Assembly (NCBI RefSeq): GCF_015767275.1
Contig: NZ_JADWMY010000003.1
Coordinates: forward strand, 186,001 to 250,000
Direction of reading: 5' to 3'
Source of the DNA: Herbaspirillum sp. AP02
Lineage (GTDB): Bacteria; Pseudomonadota; Gammaproteobacteria; Burkholderiales; Burkholderiaceae_D
DNA length: 64,000 nucleotides
Positions 42,763 through 56,130 of the stretch are shown here, piece by piece. Each line of letters opens with the position of its first letter. The first letter of the stretch is position 1. Below the pieces are notes generated by a model. It did not search any database. It saw only the letters and a list, made by a program, of their open reading frames with translations, and was not told the DNA's origin. Made by a program: the position numbers and the translations under genes.

Positions 42763-43131
42763 CGGGATCCTCTCAAAATAGGATTGCGGGACTGTAAGGT
42801 AAATCTTACGGCTTGTCAAAAGCTGGATTCGTGCCAGCTTGGCAAACTGGAACGATTTACGGGGCAAAAAGAGGGTATTTACTGGCTTCTCCCAGTAAGT
42901 GTTTTTCCTACACGGCGTTGGGAAAATTTTTCTGTAAATGATTTACGGATGAGCCGGGATGGTGGTTGTCGATTCCCGTGTTGCGGGAATGGATTGAACG
43001 GATGAAAGGGGTGGGGAAGTGCTGAAAATGATTCATGCAGGCCGCATGGATGAGTTTGCCGGCATGGGATGTCAAAACGACTTTATGGCCTTACAATCAG
43101 CGTTCGATTTTTTATGCCTATCGGAGCAAAC
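42763..43131. other. Divergent intergenic region before the NlpC/P60 and GlcG-like genes
   Basis: About 370 bases holding presumed promoters in both directions. An AT-rich stretch with GTAAATGATTTACGG (dyad GTAAAT/ATTTAC around 42935-42948) is the only visible pattern. No gene is supported. Confidence 0.4.
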
Positions 43132-43539
43132 ATGCAAACCAAACCGTTTCTGTCGCTGGACGACGTGAAGAAGATCGCCGCCGGTGCTGAAGCCGAAGCC
43201 CGCGCCAACAACTGGAACGTGGCCATCTCCGTGGTCGACGATGGCGGCCACCTGCTGTGGCTGCAGCGCATGGACGGCGCCGCCCCGATCTCCTCGCAGA
43301 TCGCCCCGGCCAAGGCACGCACCGCCGCCCTGGGTCGCCGCGAAAGCAAGATCTATGAAGACATGATCAATAACGGTCGCGTCTCCTTCCTGAGCGCCCC
43401 TGGTCTGGATGGCCTGCTCGAAGGCGGCGTACCGGTCGTGGTCGAGGGTCACTATGTGGGCGCCGTGGGCGTTTCCGGCGTGAAATCCTCGGAAGACGTG
43501 CAGATTGCCAAAGCCGGCATCGCTGCCCTGGGCCTGTAA
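43132..43539 (+). CDS. GlcG/HbpS family protein
   Basis: A 135-residue protein of the GlcG/HbpS (haem-degrading/haem-binding-like) family. Visible landmarks are LDDVKKIAAGAEAEAR, NVAISVVDDGGHLLWLQRMDGA, a central KARTAALGRRESK and a C-terminal GGVPVVVEGHYVGAVGVSG. Family members bind cofactors or small molecules and often occur in catabolic or sensory contexts; the ligand here is unknown. ATG 43132 is chosen with ATCGGAGC upstream. The frame is open to 43069. It is a single gene followed by a GC-rich hairpin and the carAB promoter region. Confidence 0.88.
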   Translation: MQTKPFLSLDDVKKIAAGAEAEARANNWNVAISVVDDGGHLLWLQRMDGAAPISSQIAPAKARTAALGRRESKIYEDMINNGRVSFLSAPGLDGLLEGGVPVVVEGHYVGAVGVSGVKSSEDVQIAKAGIAALGL

Positions 43540-43551
43540 CTAGGCCGTGTG

Positions 43552-43575
43552 CGCCGGCAGCTTTTGCCGCCGGCG
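43552..43575 (+). terminator. GC-rich hairpin after the GlcG-like gene
   Basis: CGCCGGC (43552-43558) pairs with GCCGGCG (43569-43575), 13 bases past the stop. It lacks a T-run, so it is a weak or rho-assisted terminator candidate. Confidence 0.4.
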
Positions 43576-43634
43576 TTCCCTCCCTCCGGCACCCCATTTC
43601 GGTGCTTCCCCAAGCAAGTTCGGCAATCCGTGAT

Positions 43635-43663
43635 TTGCCGGAGGGAGCCTCTTGCGCTATAAT
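43635..43663 (+). promoter_or_regulatory. Sigma-70 promoter of carAB
   Basis: TTGCCG (43635-43640), a 17-base spacer and a perfect TATAAT (43658-43663) form a strong sigma-70 promoter. Transcription from about 43670 gives a ~170-base untranslated leader before carA. The -35 lies in GCCGGAGGGAG, which is complementary to CTCCCTCCGGC upstream (around 43580-43592). Confidence 0.8.
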
Positions 43664-43839
43664 CGAGCGGTTTAGCCAATTTTATCCGCCGTAGCGCATA
43701 GCCATTCCTCTTCCTCGTTCCTGACAGGCCCAGCCACGCTCCCGTACCGAATGAGTCGGGGTGTTCGCGCCGGCCGGTTTTGGCGCGCAAAGGTCTTCCG
43801 GTCATCCAGCCGCGGCGGTAACAATCTCAGGAGTTACCC

Positions 43840-44995
43840 TTGCTGCCTCTTCTTTCCGGTCCCGCGATTCCGGCCATCCTCGCGCTCGCAGACGGGTCTG
43901 TCTTCCAAGGTTTTTCCATCGGCGCCGCAGGCAACACCACCGGTGAGGTCGTGTTCAATACCGCGATGACCGGCTACCAGGAAATCCTGACCGACCCCAG
44001 CTACAGCCGCCAGATCGTCACCCTTACCTATCCGCATATCGGCAACACGGGCGTAAACCGTGAAGATGTGGAAGCCTCGCAGATCCACGCCGCCGGCCTG
44101 ATCATCAAGGACCTGCCGCGCCTGCTGTCGAACTTCCGCAGCCAGCAATCCCTGTCGGATTACCTGAAGGAAAGCAACATCGTTTCCATCGCCGGCATCG
44201 ATACCCGCAAGCTGACCCGCATCCTGCGCGAGAAGGGTGCCCAGAACGGCGCCATCGTGGCCGGTGAAGCGGACATCGAGGCCGCCACCGCCAAGGCGCT
44301 GGAACTGGCGCGTGCCTTCCCGGGCCTGGCCGGCATGGACCTGGCCAAGATCGTCTCCACCCAGAAGGCCTACAACTGGACCGAGACCGAATGGCGTCTG
44401 GGTCGCGGCTATGGCCAGCAGATCACCCCGAAATTCCACGTGGTCGCCTTCGACTACGGCGTCAAGTACAACATCCTGCGCATGCTGGCCGAGCGCGGCT
44501 GCAAGGTCACCGTGCTGCCCGCGCAAGCCACCGCCGCCGAGGCGCTGGCCCTGAACCCGGACGGCATCTTCCTCTCCAACGGTCCTGGCGATCCGGAACC
44601 CTGTGATTACGCCATCGCTGCCTCCAAGGAGCTGATCGAGCGCGGCATCCCCACCTTCGGCATCTGCCTGGGTCACCAGATCATGGCGCTGGCCTCGGGC
44701 GCCAAGACCCTGAAGATGAAGTTCGGCCACCACGGCGCCAACCACCCGGTGCAGGACCTGGATTCCAAGCAGGTGATGATCACCTCGCAGAACCACGGTT
44801 TCGCCGTGGACCAGGCGACCCTGCCGGCCAACTGCCGCGTCACCCACATCTCGCTGTTCGACGGTTCGCTGCAAGGTTTCGAGCGCACCGACAAGCCTGC
44901 TTTCTGCTTCCAGGGCCACCCCGAAGCATCCCCTGGACCGCATGACATCGCTCCCCTGTTCGACAAGTTCGTAGCGATGATGGAGAAGAAACAAA

Positions 44996-45003
<8 letters not shown>
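43840..45003 (+). CDS. carA: Carbamoyl-phosphate synthase small (glutaminase) subunit
   Basis: A 387-residue glutamine amidotransferase subunit that supplies ammonia to CarB for carbamoyl phosphate, the precursor of arginine and pyrimidines. An N-terminal CPSase domain ([18 protein letters not shown]) is followed by a class I glutaminase with nucleophile Cys276 in FGICLGHQ and the His360/Glu362 pair in GHPEASPG. The start is TTG at 43840 after CAGGAGTTACCC; carA genes elsewhere also use TTG. It overlaps carB by eight bases. A strong promoter lies ~175 bases upstream. Length and order are normal. Confidence 0.97.
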
Positions 45004-48229
<3,226 letters not shown>

Positions 48230-48276
48230 ACCCACAACACGTTACTTTGTCGGCTGTAGTTGACACCGACAAGCTA

Positions 48277-48312
48277 AGAGGGCATCTGAGTAATCGATGC
48301 CCTCTCTGACTT
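48277..48312 (+). terminator. Terminator-like hairpin after carB
   Basis: AGAGGGCATC (48277-48286) and GATGCCCTCT (48296-48305) form a perfect ten-base stem around a nine-base loop. The following tract is only short (CTGACTTTT), so moderate termination is expected. Confidence 0.7.
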
Positions 48313-48371
48313 TTGGACGACGCCCTGCGGCCACAACATGTTCCATGTTGCAGGGCAGTGCCGTCCGGGGA

Positions 48372-48440
48372 CGCTAAGGACATGATGCCAGCCAGCCGAT
48401 GTCGCCATCGGATGCGGTGCCTGGTGTCATGTCCTTAGCG
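48372..48440. repeat. Long structured hairpin between carB and greA
   Basis: CGCTAAGGACATGA (48372-48385) pairs perfectly with TCATGTCCTTAGCG (48427-48440). Inside, TGCCAG/CTGGTG continues the stem with wobble pairs, and CCGATG (48396-48401)/CATCGG (48406-48411) forms an apical hairpin with a TCGC tetraloop. No T-run follows. The ~69-base element could be a structured RNA, a protein-binding dyad or a mobile repeat copy; it lies in a 400-base region with no gene. Confidence 0.65.
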
Positions 48441-48630
48441 GCTCTGAGTCAGGGGCGCGTGTTGTTGAAGAGCTCGCGGATTCCTGCAGCGGTCCGTTCA
48501 TCAGCCAGACAGTTCCCGTAAAGACGACGCTTGTCCGCCCCTGCGGCGGCAATGCTGTCCTTTTGTGTGTCCACTGGCCGACGGATCCTGGAAGTGTCTC
48601 CGTGCAACCCTAACCTTGAGCAAGAGACTT

Positions 48631-49107
48631 ATGAGCACAGTTCCCCTTACCAAGCGTGGCGCCGAACTTCTGAAGGAAGAATTGCACCGTTTGAAAACCA
48701 AAGACCGCCCCGAAGTCATCAACGCGATCGCCGAAGCGCGTGCGCAGGGCGACTTGTCCGAAAACGCCGAGTATGAATCGGCCAAGGAGCGCCAGTCCTT
48801 CATCGAAGGCCGCATCGCCGACCTGGAAGGCAAGCTGGGCGCGGCCCAGATCGTCGATCCAGCGGAGCTGAACGCGGAAGGCCGCGTGGTCTTCGCCTCT
48901 ACCGTGGATCTGGAAAACCTGGACAGTGGCGAGAAGGTAACCTACCAGATCGTGGGTCTGGACGAGGCCGATATCAAGGAGTCCAAGGTTTCCGTGACCT
49001 CGCCCATCGCCCGTGCCCTGATCGGCAAGAGCGCCGGTGACGTGGTGGCCGTGGAAGCGCCGTCGGGCCTGAAGGAATATGAAATCCTGGAAGTGCGCTA
49101 CGTCTGA
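48631..49107 (+). CDS. greA: Transcription elongation factor GreA
   Basis: A 158-residue factor that stimulates transcript cleavage by backtracked RNA polymerase. The N-terminal coiled coil carries the acidic tip with [16 protein letters not shown], and the C-terminal FKBP-like domain has [23 protein letters not shown]. Length matches GreA. ATG 48631 is chosen; the frame is open further upstream but has no signal there. The carAB-greA order is common in betaproteobacteria. A strong terminator (49227-49256) follows and is shared with the convergent yhbY gene. Confidence 0.96.
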   Translation: MSTVPLTKRGAELLKEELHRLKTKDRPEVINAIAEARAQGDLSENAEYESAKERQSFIEGRIADLEGKLGAAQIVDPAELNAEGRVVFASTVDLENLDSGEKVTYQIVGLDEADIKESKVSVTSPIARALIGKSAGDVVAVEAPSGLKEYEILEVRYV

Positions 49108-49226
49108 CGTGGCGTGATAGCACCGGCCCCGTGAAGAAGCGGGGCGGGTGTCGCGGCGATCGGCTTGATTTGCCTGAACGAGCTGCCTGCATGAGCTGCC
49201 TGCAAATCCGACGAGCCGGAAATGAA

Positions 49227-49256
49227 AATGCCCGCATCAGCGGGCATTCTGTTTTT
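49227..49256. terminator. Rho-independent terminator between greA and yhbY
   Basis: AATGCCCGC (49227-49235), loop ATCA, GCGGGCATT (49240-49248), then TCTGTTTTT. The flanking A-tract makes it usable for yhbY on the minus strand as well. Confidence 0.9.
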
Positions 49257-49287
49257 CAGACCCTCGAAGAGGGCCGCCGGGGCAGGA

Positions 49288-49746
49288 TCAGCCCAGCGAT
49301 TTCTTGGTGCTGCGCTGGCGTGGCTTGGCTTTCTTGACCAGGCCGCCCGGGGTGATGCGTTCATTGCCCTTGAGCATGACCTTGCTGACAGATGGTCGCT
49401 TGGTGGCGTGGGTCTTGACGATGGTCACTTCGCGCAGCCCGCCCTTGGCGCCGGCAGCGGCTTTCTTGACATCGTCCTTCTGCGGGCGGTACAGGACCAG
49501 CAGCTTGCCGATGTGTTGCACCGGTGCGGCCTTGAGTTCGGCGCAGATGGTGTCGTAGATCGCGATGCGCGCTTCGCGGTCATCGCCTAAGACGCGGACC
49601 TTGATCAGACCGTGGGCGTCGAGGCTCTTGTCGATTTCCTTCATCACGGATTCGGACAGGCCACTTTCGCCCACCATCACGACAGGGTTCAAGGCATGGG
49701 CCTGGGCGCGCAGTTCGCTGCGCTCGGCGGGAGTCAATGTCAACAT
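49288..49746 (-). CDS. yhbY: Ribosome assembly RNA-binding protein YhbY (CRM domain)
   Basis: A 152-residue protein with a CRS1/YhbY (CRM) RNA-binding domain: LTPAERSELRAQAHALNPVVMVGESGLSESVMKEI, KVRVLGDDREAR and GKLLVLYRP. It associates with pre-50S particles. A basic C-terminal tail of ~55 residues (ending KPRQRSTKKSLG) is longer than in E. coli. ATG 49746 is the family start; the open frame reaches 49869 and would overlap the rlmE start. The divergent arrangement with rlmE is conserved across proteobacteria. Confidence 0.93.
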   Translation of the reverse strand: MLTLTPAERSELRAQAHALNPVVMVGESGLSESVMKEIDKSLDAHGLIKVRVLGDDREARIAIYDTICAELKAAPVQHIGKLLVLYRPQKDDVKKAAAGAKGGLREVTIVKTHATKRPSVSKVMLKGNERITPGGLVKKAKPRQRSTKKSLG

Positions 49747-49822
49747 GGGAGTGCAGGTTCGGGACGATGTCTCGGCGGCGCCAAGTTGTCCCTCAATGAG
49801 ATAAAACCAGTATTCTACGCGA

Positions 49823-50470
49823 ATGGCAAAGAACAAACTGAACAAAAACTGGTTGCACGACCATATCAACGATCCTTATGTGAAGCTTGCACAAAAGGAG
49901 GGTTATCGTGCGCGTGCCGCCTACAAGCTCAAGGAAATCGACGAAGAAGAGCGCCTGATCAAACCGGGCCAGGTCATCGTCGACCTCGGTTGCACTCCCG
50001 GCAGCTGGTGCCAGTACGTGCGTAACAAGCTGGCCGGCGCCGAGGGCGGGGGCATCCATGGCACCATCATCGGGCTGGACATCCTGCCGATGGACCCGAT
50101 TGCCGATGTCCACTACATCCAGGGCGACTTTCGCGAGGATGAACCGGTGCGGCAACTGGAAGAGTTGCTGGCTGGCCGCAAGGTCGATCTGGTGCTCTCG
50201 GACATGGCGCCCAACCTGTCGGGCGTGGCCATTGCCGACGCCGCGCGGGTGGAGTACCTGATCGACCTGGCCATCGAATTCGCGCAGCTCCACATGAAAC
50301 CGGGCGGCTCCTTGCTGGTCAAGTGTTTCAACGGGACCGGCTATAACGAACTGATACACAAGTTCCGGGCCGAGTTCAAGACGGTGATGTCCAAGAAGCC
50401 CAAGGCCAGTCGTGACAAGTCGTCGGAAATCTTCCTGCTGGGCAAGACATTGAAGAATCCGCGCGCTTAA
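49823..50470 (+). CDS. rlmE: 23S rRNA 2'-O-ribose U2552 methyltransferase RlmE (FtsJ)
   Basis: A 215-residue Rossmann methyltransferase acting on U2552 in the ribosomal A-loop using S-adenosylmethionine. Motif I is [14 protein letters not shown] and the catalytic Lys35 lies in [24 protein letters not shown] supplies the catalytic Asp, and SLLVKCFNG carries the next Lys. Length is normal for FtsJ. It is divergent from yhbY with 76 bases between starts, and upstream of ftsH, the usual heat-shock-related pairing. The downstream gap of ~380 bases suggests ftsH has its own promoter. Confidence 0.96.
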   Translation: MAKNKLNKNWLHDHINDPYVKLAQKEGYRARAAYKLKEIDEEERLIKPGQVIVDLGCTPGSWCQYVRNKLAGAEGGGIHGTIIGLDILPMDPIADVHYIQGDFREDEPVRQLEELLAGRKVDLVLSDMAPNLSGVAIADAARVEYLIDLAIEFAQLHMKPGGSLLVKCFNGTGYNELIHKFRAEFKTVMSKKPKASRDKSSEIFLLGKTLKNPRA

Positions 50471-50853
50471 ATGGCTTGAACATCGCTCGGACTTGATGCA
50501 GCCGTGTTCGGCCATTCAGGTATTGAGCGCACAATCGACAGGATTTCAGCCCAAATACTGAAGTTTTCTGCCTTGTTTTGCCCGCTTTCAACCCTATATC
50601 GACAATTGGAAATCGTCCGCTTGTCCAATTCGGGGCGAGCAGCCTGCAGACTTTCCCGGTTCAGAATGGTGGAAAGAGTGTTGGCTGGATGGTAACGAAG
50701 CGACTGTGGTGGCGCGTCTGCATGGCAATTGTGCGTTGCGCGACGGCACGGCGGGGCGGTGCGGACGGCGGTTTTCTATGTAAGGGTGGTTGAATCCGGG
50801 TAAAATCGGACAATACAAAGGCAACGTGGCGCCCAGGCGTCGGAGGAGTTCCA
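50471..50853. other. Intergenic region between rlmE and ftsH
   Basis: About 380 bases with only short frames in all directions. A TAAAAT hexamer at 50801-50806 may be part of the ftsH promoter, but no matching -35 or heat-shock promoter can be assigned by eye. GGAGGAGTTCCA precedes the ftsH GTG. No terminator hairpin was found after rlmE, so read-through is possible. Confidence 0.4.
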
Positions 50854-52743
<1,890 letters not shown>

Positions 52744-52786
52744 AGCGTGGTGGCATCGACGCAGCCAGGCAGTCAGCGGTAAGACG

Positions 52787-52816
52787 AAAAGGTGAGGAGC
52801 GATCCTCACCTTTTTT
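52787..52816 (+). terminator. Rho-independent terminator after ftsH
   Basis: AAAAGGTGAGGA (52787-52798), loop GCGA, TCCTCACCTTTT (52803-52814) followed by more T residues: a textbook intrinsic terminator ~45 bases after the ftsH stop. Confidence 0.93.
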
Positions 52817-52990
52817 CATTTTGGCGTCGGCGGTCCCGGCGTCGCGCTGCCTGGCCGTCTGTCTGTCCTGCGGGAAGTGCGGGAGAAAGACACAGGCAGC
52901 CGGCATGCGGCGGTGTATCATGCTGCGCCACGCAATATTGCGCCGCCCGTGGCGAAAACTGAACACTTGTACCACCCTGATAGAAGCAAG

Positions 52991-53839
52991 ATGACGCAAG
53001 CATTCCTCAAATGCGGCAGGTTCCGCCTGCCGGTACAGCAAGGCCGCCGGCCGCTGGTGATGGGCATCCTCAATGTGACGCCGGATTCCTTCTCCGACGG
53101 CGGGCGCCACCAGTCGCTGGAAATGGCCCTGACCCACGCCGAACAGATGATTGCCGATGGCGTGGATATCATCGATATCGGTGGAGAATCCACCCGTCCC
53201 GGCATTGCCCCGCTGTCGCTGGAGCAGGAGCTCGAACGTGTCATGCCAGTGATCTATGCGCTGCGCGATTGTGGCAAACCGCTCTCGCTGGATACCTACA
53301 AGCCCGCCGTCATGCGCGAAGCCCTGCTGGCGGAGGTGGACATGATCAACGACATCAACGGTTTTCGCGCCGACGGCGCCATCGACGCCGTCAAGGACAG
53401 CGAGGTCGGCCTGTGCGTGATGCACATGCAGGGTCAGCCGCAGACCATGCAGCAAGCCCCTGACTACCGGGACGTGGTGGCGGAAGTTGCCCATTTTCTG
53501 CAGGGGCAGGTGGACCTGATGCGGGCTGCCGGCATCGCCCGCGAACGCATCTGCATCGACCCCGGTTTTGGCTTTGGCAAGACAGTGGAGCATAATCTTG
53601 CTTTGCTCAAAAATACCCGCAACCTGATTGATCGACTGGACCTGCCGCTGCTGGCTGGCATGTCCCGTAAATCCATGATCGGCGCGGTTGTCGGCAAGCC
53701 ACTGGAACGTCGCATGGCCGGTAGCATCGGCGCGGCGCTGGCGGCAGCCCAACAGGGTGCGATGATCATCCGCGTGCATGACGTGGCCGAGACCGTCGAT
53801 GCGCTCACCATGTGGCAGGCCGGGCGCCCGGACAACTGA
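52991..53839 (+). CDS. folP: Dihydropteroate synthase
   Basis: A 282-residue TIM-barrel enzyme joining p-aminobenzoate to the pterin pyrophosphate in folate synthesis; it is the sulfonamide target. Signatures are MGILNVTPDSFSDGGRH, DIIDIGGESTRPG, PLSLDTYKPAV, and near the C-terminus the pterin/phosphate-binding PGFGFGKTVEHN and AGMSRKSMIG. The frame extends upstream to 52877, but ATG 52991 gives the family length. It lies between ftsH and glmM, as in most Burkholderiales. The 138-base gap to glmM contains its ribosome-binding site AGAGGAAACAAC. Confidence 0.96.
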   Translation: MTQAFLKCGRFRLPVQQGRRPLVMGILNVTPDSFSDGGRHQSLEMALTHAEQMIADGVDIIDIGGESTRPGIAPLSLEQELERVMPVIYALRDCGKPLSLDTYKPAVMREALLAEVDMINDINGFRADGAIDAVKDSEVGLCVMHMQGQPQTMQQAPDYRDVVAEVAHFLQGQVDLMRAAGIARERICIDPGFGFGKTVEHNLALLKNTRNLIDRLDLPLLAGMSRKSMIGAVVGKPLERRMAGSIGAALAAAQQGAMIIRVHDVAETVDALTMWQAGRPDN

Positions 53840-53977
53840 CGCCCCGGCGCCACGTGGCTGCCTACGACAGGCGCCTGCGGGAGTTTCAGGCAAAAACAGG
53901 AACAGGCAGTATGCAAGGCATCAAGGGAGACAGGTGGGCCATTCGGCCGCCTGCAGGAAAGAGTTAGAGGAAACAAC

Positions 53978-55312
53978 ATGGCAGCAAAATATTTCGGCAC
54001 CGACGGTGTGCGCGGTCGGGTCGGCGTGGCCCCCATCACCCCGGATTTCGTCATGCGCCTGGGCTATGCCGCAGGCAAGGTGCTGACCAAGGCGAAGGAG
54101 GGCGCGGCCCGTCGCACGGTCCTCATCGGCAAGGACACCCGGATTTCCGGCTACATGCTGGAAGCCGCCCTGGAAGCCGGCTTTGCCGCTGCGGGCGTGG
54201 ATGTCTGGCTGGCCGGACCGATCCCCACGCCGGCGGTGGCCTACCTGACCCGCGCCTTGCGGCTCTCGGCCGGCGTGGTGATTTCAGCTTCGCATAATCC
54301 TTATCACGACAACGGCATCAAGTTCTTCTCCGCCAGCGGCAACAAGCTGCCGGACGCCGTCGAAGCCGATATCGAGGCGGCCCTGGAGCAACCCATGGAA
54401 TGCGTGCCCTCCGAGAAGCTGGGCAAGGCACGTCGCCTCAACGATGCCGCCGGTCGCTACATCGAATTCTGCAAGAGCACCTTCCCCGGTGCCATGGACC
54501 TGCGCGGCATGCGCCTGGTGGTCGATTGCGCCCATGGCGCGGCCTACAATATCGCCCCTCACGTGTTCCATGAACTGGGTGCCGAGGTCATCACCATCGG
54601 TAACCAGCCCGATGGCCTGAACATCAACGAGGATTGTGGCGCCACCGCGCCCAAGACCCTGGTGGCATCGGTGCGCGAATACCGCGCCGACCTGGGCATT
54701 GCGCTCGACGGCGATGCCGACCGCCTGATCATGGTCGACGACAGCGGCCGCATCTACAACGGCGACGAACTGCTCTACCTGATGGTCAAGGACAGGCTGG
54801 CCACCGGTGCGATCGATGGCGCGGTCGGCACGCTCATGACCAACATGGCCCTGGAGGTCGCCTTCAAGAAGATGGGCGTACCCTTCGCGCGTGCCAAGGT
54901 GGGGGACCGCTATGTGCTGGAAGTGCTGCAGGAAAAGGGCTGGCTGCTGGGTGGCGAAGGTTCCGGTCACCTGCTGGCGCTGGACAAGCACACCACCGGC
55001 GACGGCATCGTCTCGGCGCTGCAGGTGTTGTCGGCCCTCAAGCGCTCAGGCCAGACCCTGGCGCAGATGACGGCGGACATCAGCATGTATCCGCAGTCGC
55101 TGATCAACGTGAAGATCCCTGCCGGCTACGACTGGAAATCCAATACCGCCCTGCAGGCGGAAAAGGCGGCCGTGGAAGAACAACTGGGCGAGCGGGGACG
55201 CGTACTGCTGCGCCCCTCCGGCACCGAGCCGCTGATCCGCGTGATGGTGGAAGCCCAGGAGGCCGAACTGGCGCGCAGCATGGCGCAGCGTATCGCCGCC
55301 AAGGTGCTCTGA
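53978..55312 (+). CDS. glmM: Phosphoglucosamine mutase
   Basis: A 444-residue alpha-D-phosphohexomutase interconverting glucosamine 6- and 1-phosphate on the way to UDP-GlcNAc for cell wall. The N-terminal [11 protein letters not shown] is diagnostic. The phosphorylated serine is Ser105 in [12 protein letters not shown], the metal loop is DGDADR, the sugar loop GGEGSGH and the phosphate loop [12 protein letters not shown]. Length is normal. A response regulator gene of the PhoB type starts 26 bases downstream, so the two may be co-transcribed. Confidence 0.97.
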   Translation: MAAKYFGTDGVRGRVGVAPITPDFVMRLGYAAGKVLTKAKEGAARRTVLIGKDTRISGYMLEAALEAGFAAAGVDVWLAGPIPTPAVAYLTRALRLSAGVVISASHNPYHDNGIKFFSASGNKLPDAVEADIEAALEQPMECVPSEKLGKARRLNDAAGRYIEFCKSTFPGAMDLRGMRLVVDCAHGAAYNIAPHVFHELGAEVITIGNQPDGLNINEDCGATAPKTLVASVREYRADLGIALDGDADRLIMVDDSGRIYNGDELLYLMVKDRLATGAIDGAVGTLMTNMALEVAFKKMGVPFARAKVGDRYVLEVLQEKGWLLGGEGSGHLLALDKHTTGDGIVSALQVLSALKRSGQTLAQMTADISMYPQSLINVKIPAGYDWKSNTALQAEKAAVEEQLGERGRVLLRPSGTEPLIRVMVEAQEAELARSMAQRIAAKVL

Positions 55313-55338
55313 GTTCTTCCTGTTTCGGACTGCGGACG

Positions 55339-56031
55339 ATGTCAAAAGAGCTAGCCCAAATCCTCATGGTGGAAGACGAACCCAGCATCGCGGAGCTCTT
55401 GCGCTTCACGATGCAGGGGGCCGGTTTCGCCACCACCATTGCCACCGACGTGGCCCAGGCCCGCAAGTTCATTGCCCAGGCGCTGCCCCACGTGATCCTG
55501 CTGGATTGGATGTTGCCGGACAGTTCGGGCTTGGTGTTGTTGAGCGAATTGCGCCGCGATCCGCGCACCGCCGCGCTGCCGGTCATCATGCTGACCGCCA
55601 AGGGCATGGAAGAAGACAAGGTCAAGGGCTTGAATGAGGGCGCCGATGATTACGTGACCAAGCCCTTTTCACCCAAGGAACTGGTGGCGCGGGTACAGGC
55701 GCTGTTGCGTCGCAAGACGCCTGAGATCGGCAGCCAGGTGCTGCGGTATCGCGAGATCGGCATCGATGTCGAGCGGCGCGAAGTCTCGGTCGGTGGCCGA
55801 GCGGTGACGCTGGACCAGGCTGAATTCAAGCTCCTGCGCTATCTGGTAGCCCATCCGGAGCGCATCTTCTCGCGCGCCCAGTTGCTGGACAAGGTGTGGG
55901 GGGACCATACCTTCATCGAAGAACGTACGGTGGACGTGCATATCATGCGCCTGCGCAAATCGCTGGGCGATCTCGCGCATTACGTGCAGACGGTACGTGG
56001 CATGGGCTACAAGCTCAGCGGCGAGCAGTGA
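55339..56031 (+). CDS. phoB: PhoB-like phosphate regulon response regulator
   Basis: A 230-residue OmpR-family response regulator with the receiver acidic pair (MVEDEPSIAELL), phosphoacceptor Asp in ILLDWMLPDSSG, Thr in MLTAKG and Lys in VTKPFSP. The C-terminal winged helix has RAQLLDKVWGDHTFIEERTVDVHIMRLRKSL and GMGYKLS. The LLDWMLPDSSG segment and the recognition helix resemble PhoB of proteobacteria. A longer frame reaches back into glmM, but ATG 55339 begins the receiver. In many Burkholderiales pstSCAB and phoU separate glmM and phoB and phoR follows; here none of these is present, and a terminator follows directly. Confidence 0.85.
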   Translation: MSKELAQILMVEDEPSIAELLRFTMQGAGFATTIATDVAQARKFIAQALPHVILLDWMLPDSSGLVLLSELRRDPRTAALPVIMLTAKGMEEDKVKGLNEGADDYVTKPFSPKELVARVQALLRRKTPEIGSQVLRYREIGIDVERREVSVGGRAVTLDQAEFKLLRYLVAHPERIFSRAQLLDKVWGDHTFIEERTVDVHIMRLRKSLGDLAHYVQTVRGMGYKLSGEQ

Positions 56032-56071
56032 CCAACCCTCAGGTAGTCCGCCTGTGGCGATGAGGCCGCAT

Positions 56072-56107
56072 CATGAAAAAAGCGATCCAAGGATCGCTTT
56101 TTTCATG
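56072..56107. terminator. Long palindromic bidirectional terminator after phoB
   Basis: A 36-base near-perfect palindrome: CATGAAAAAAGCGATCC (56072-56088), AA, then its complement (56091-56107). The A/T tracts on both sides make it an intrinsic terminator for phoB (+) and for the cytochrome operon (-). Confidence 0.92.
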
Positions 56108-56130
56108 GGCCGGCCCCCCTCCCGTCATGC

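Noticed and set aside
43751-43969. A separate 72-codon gene overlapping the start of carA
   Set aside because: It overlaps carA in another frame, has no ribosome-binding site and has shadow-like Arg/Ser composition; it is kept only as a possible leader frame in the carAB finding.
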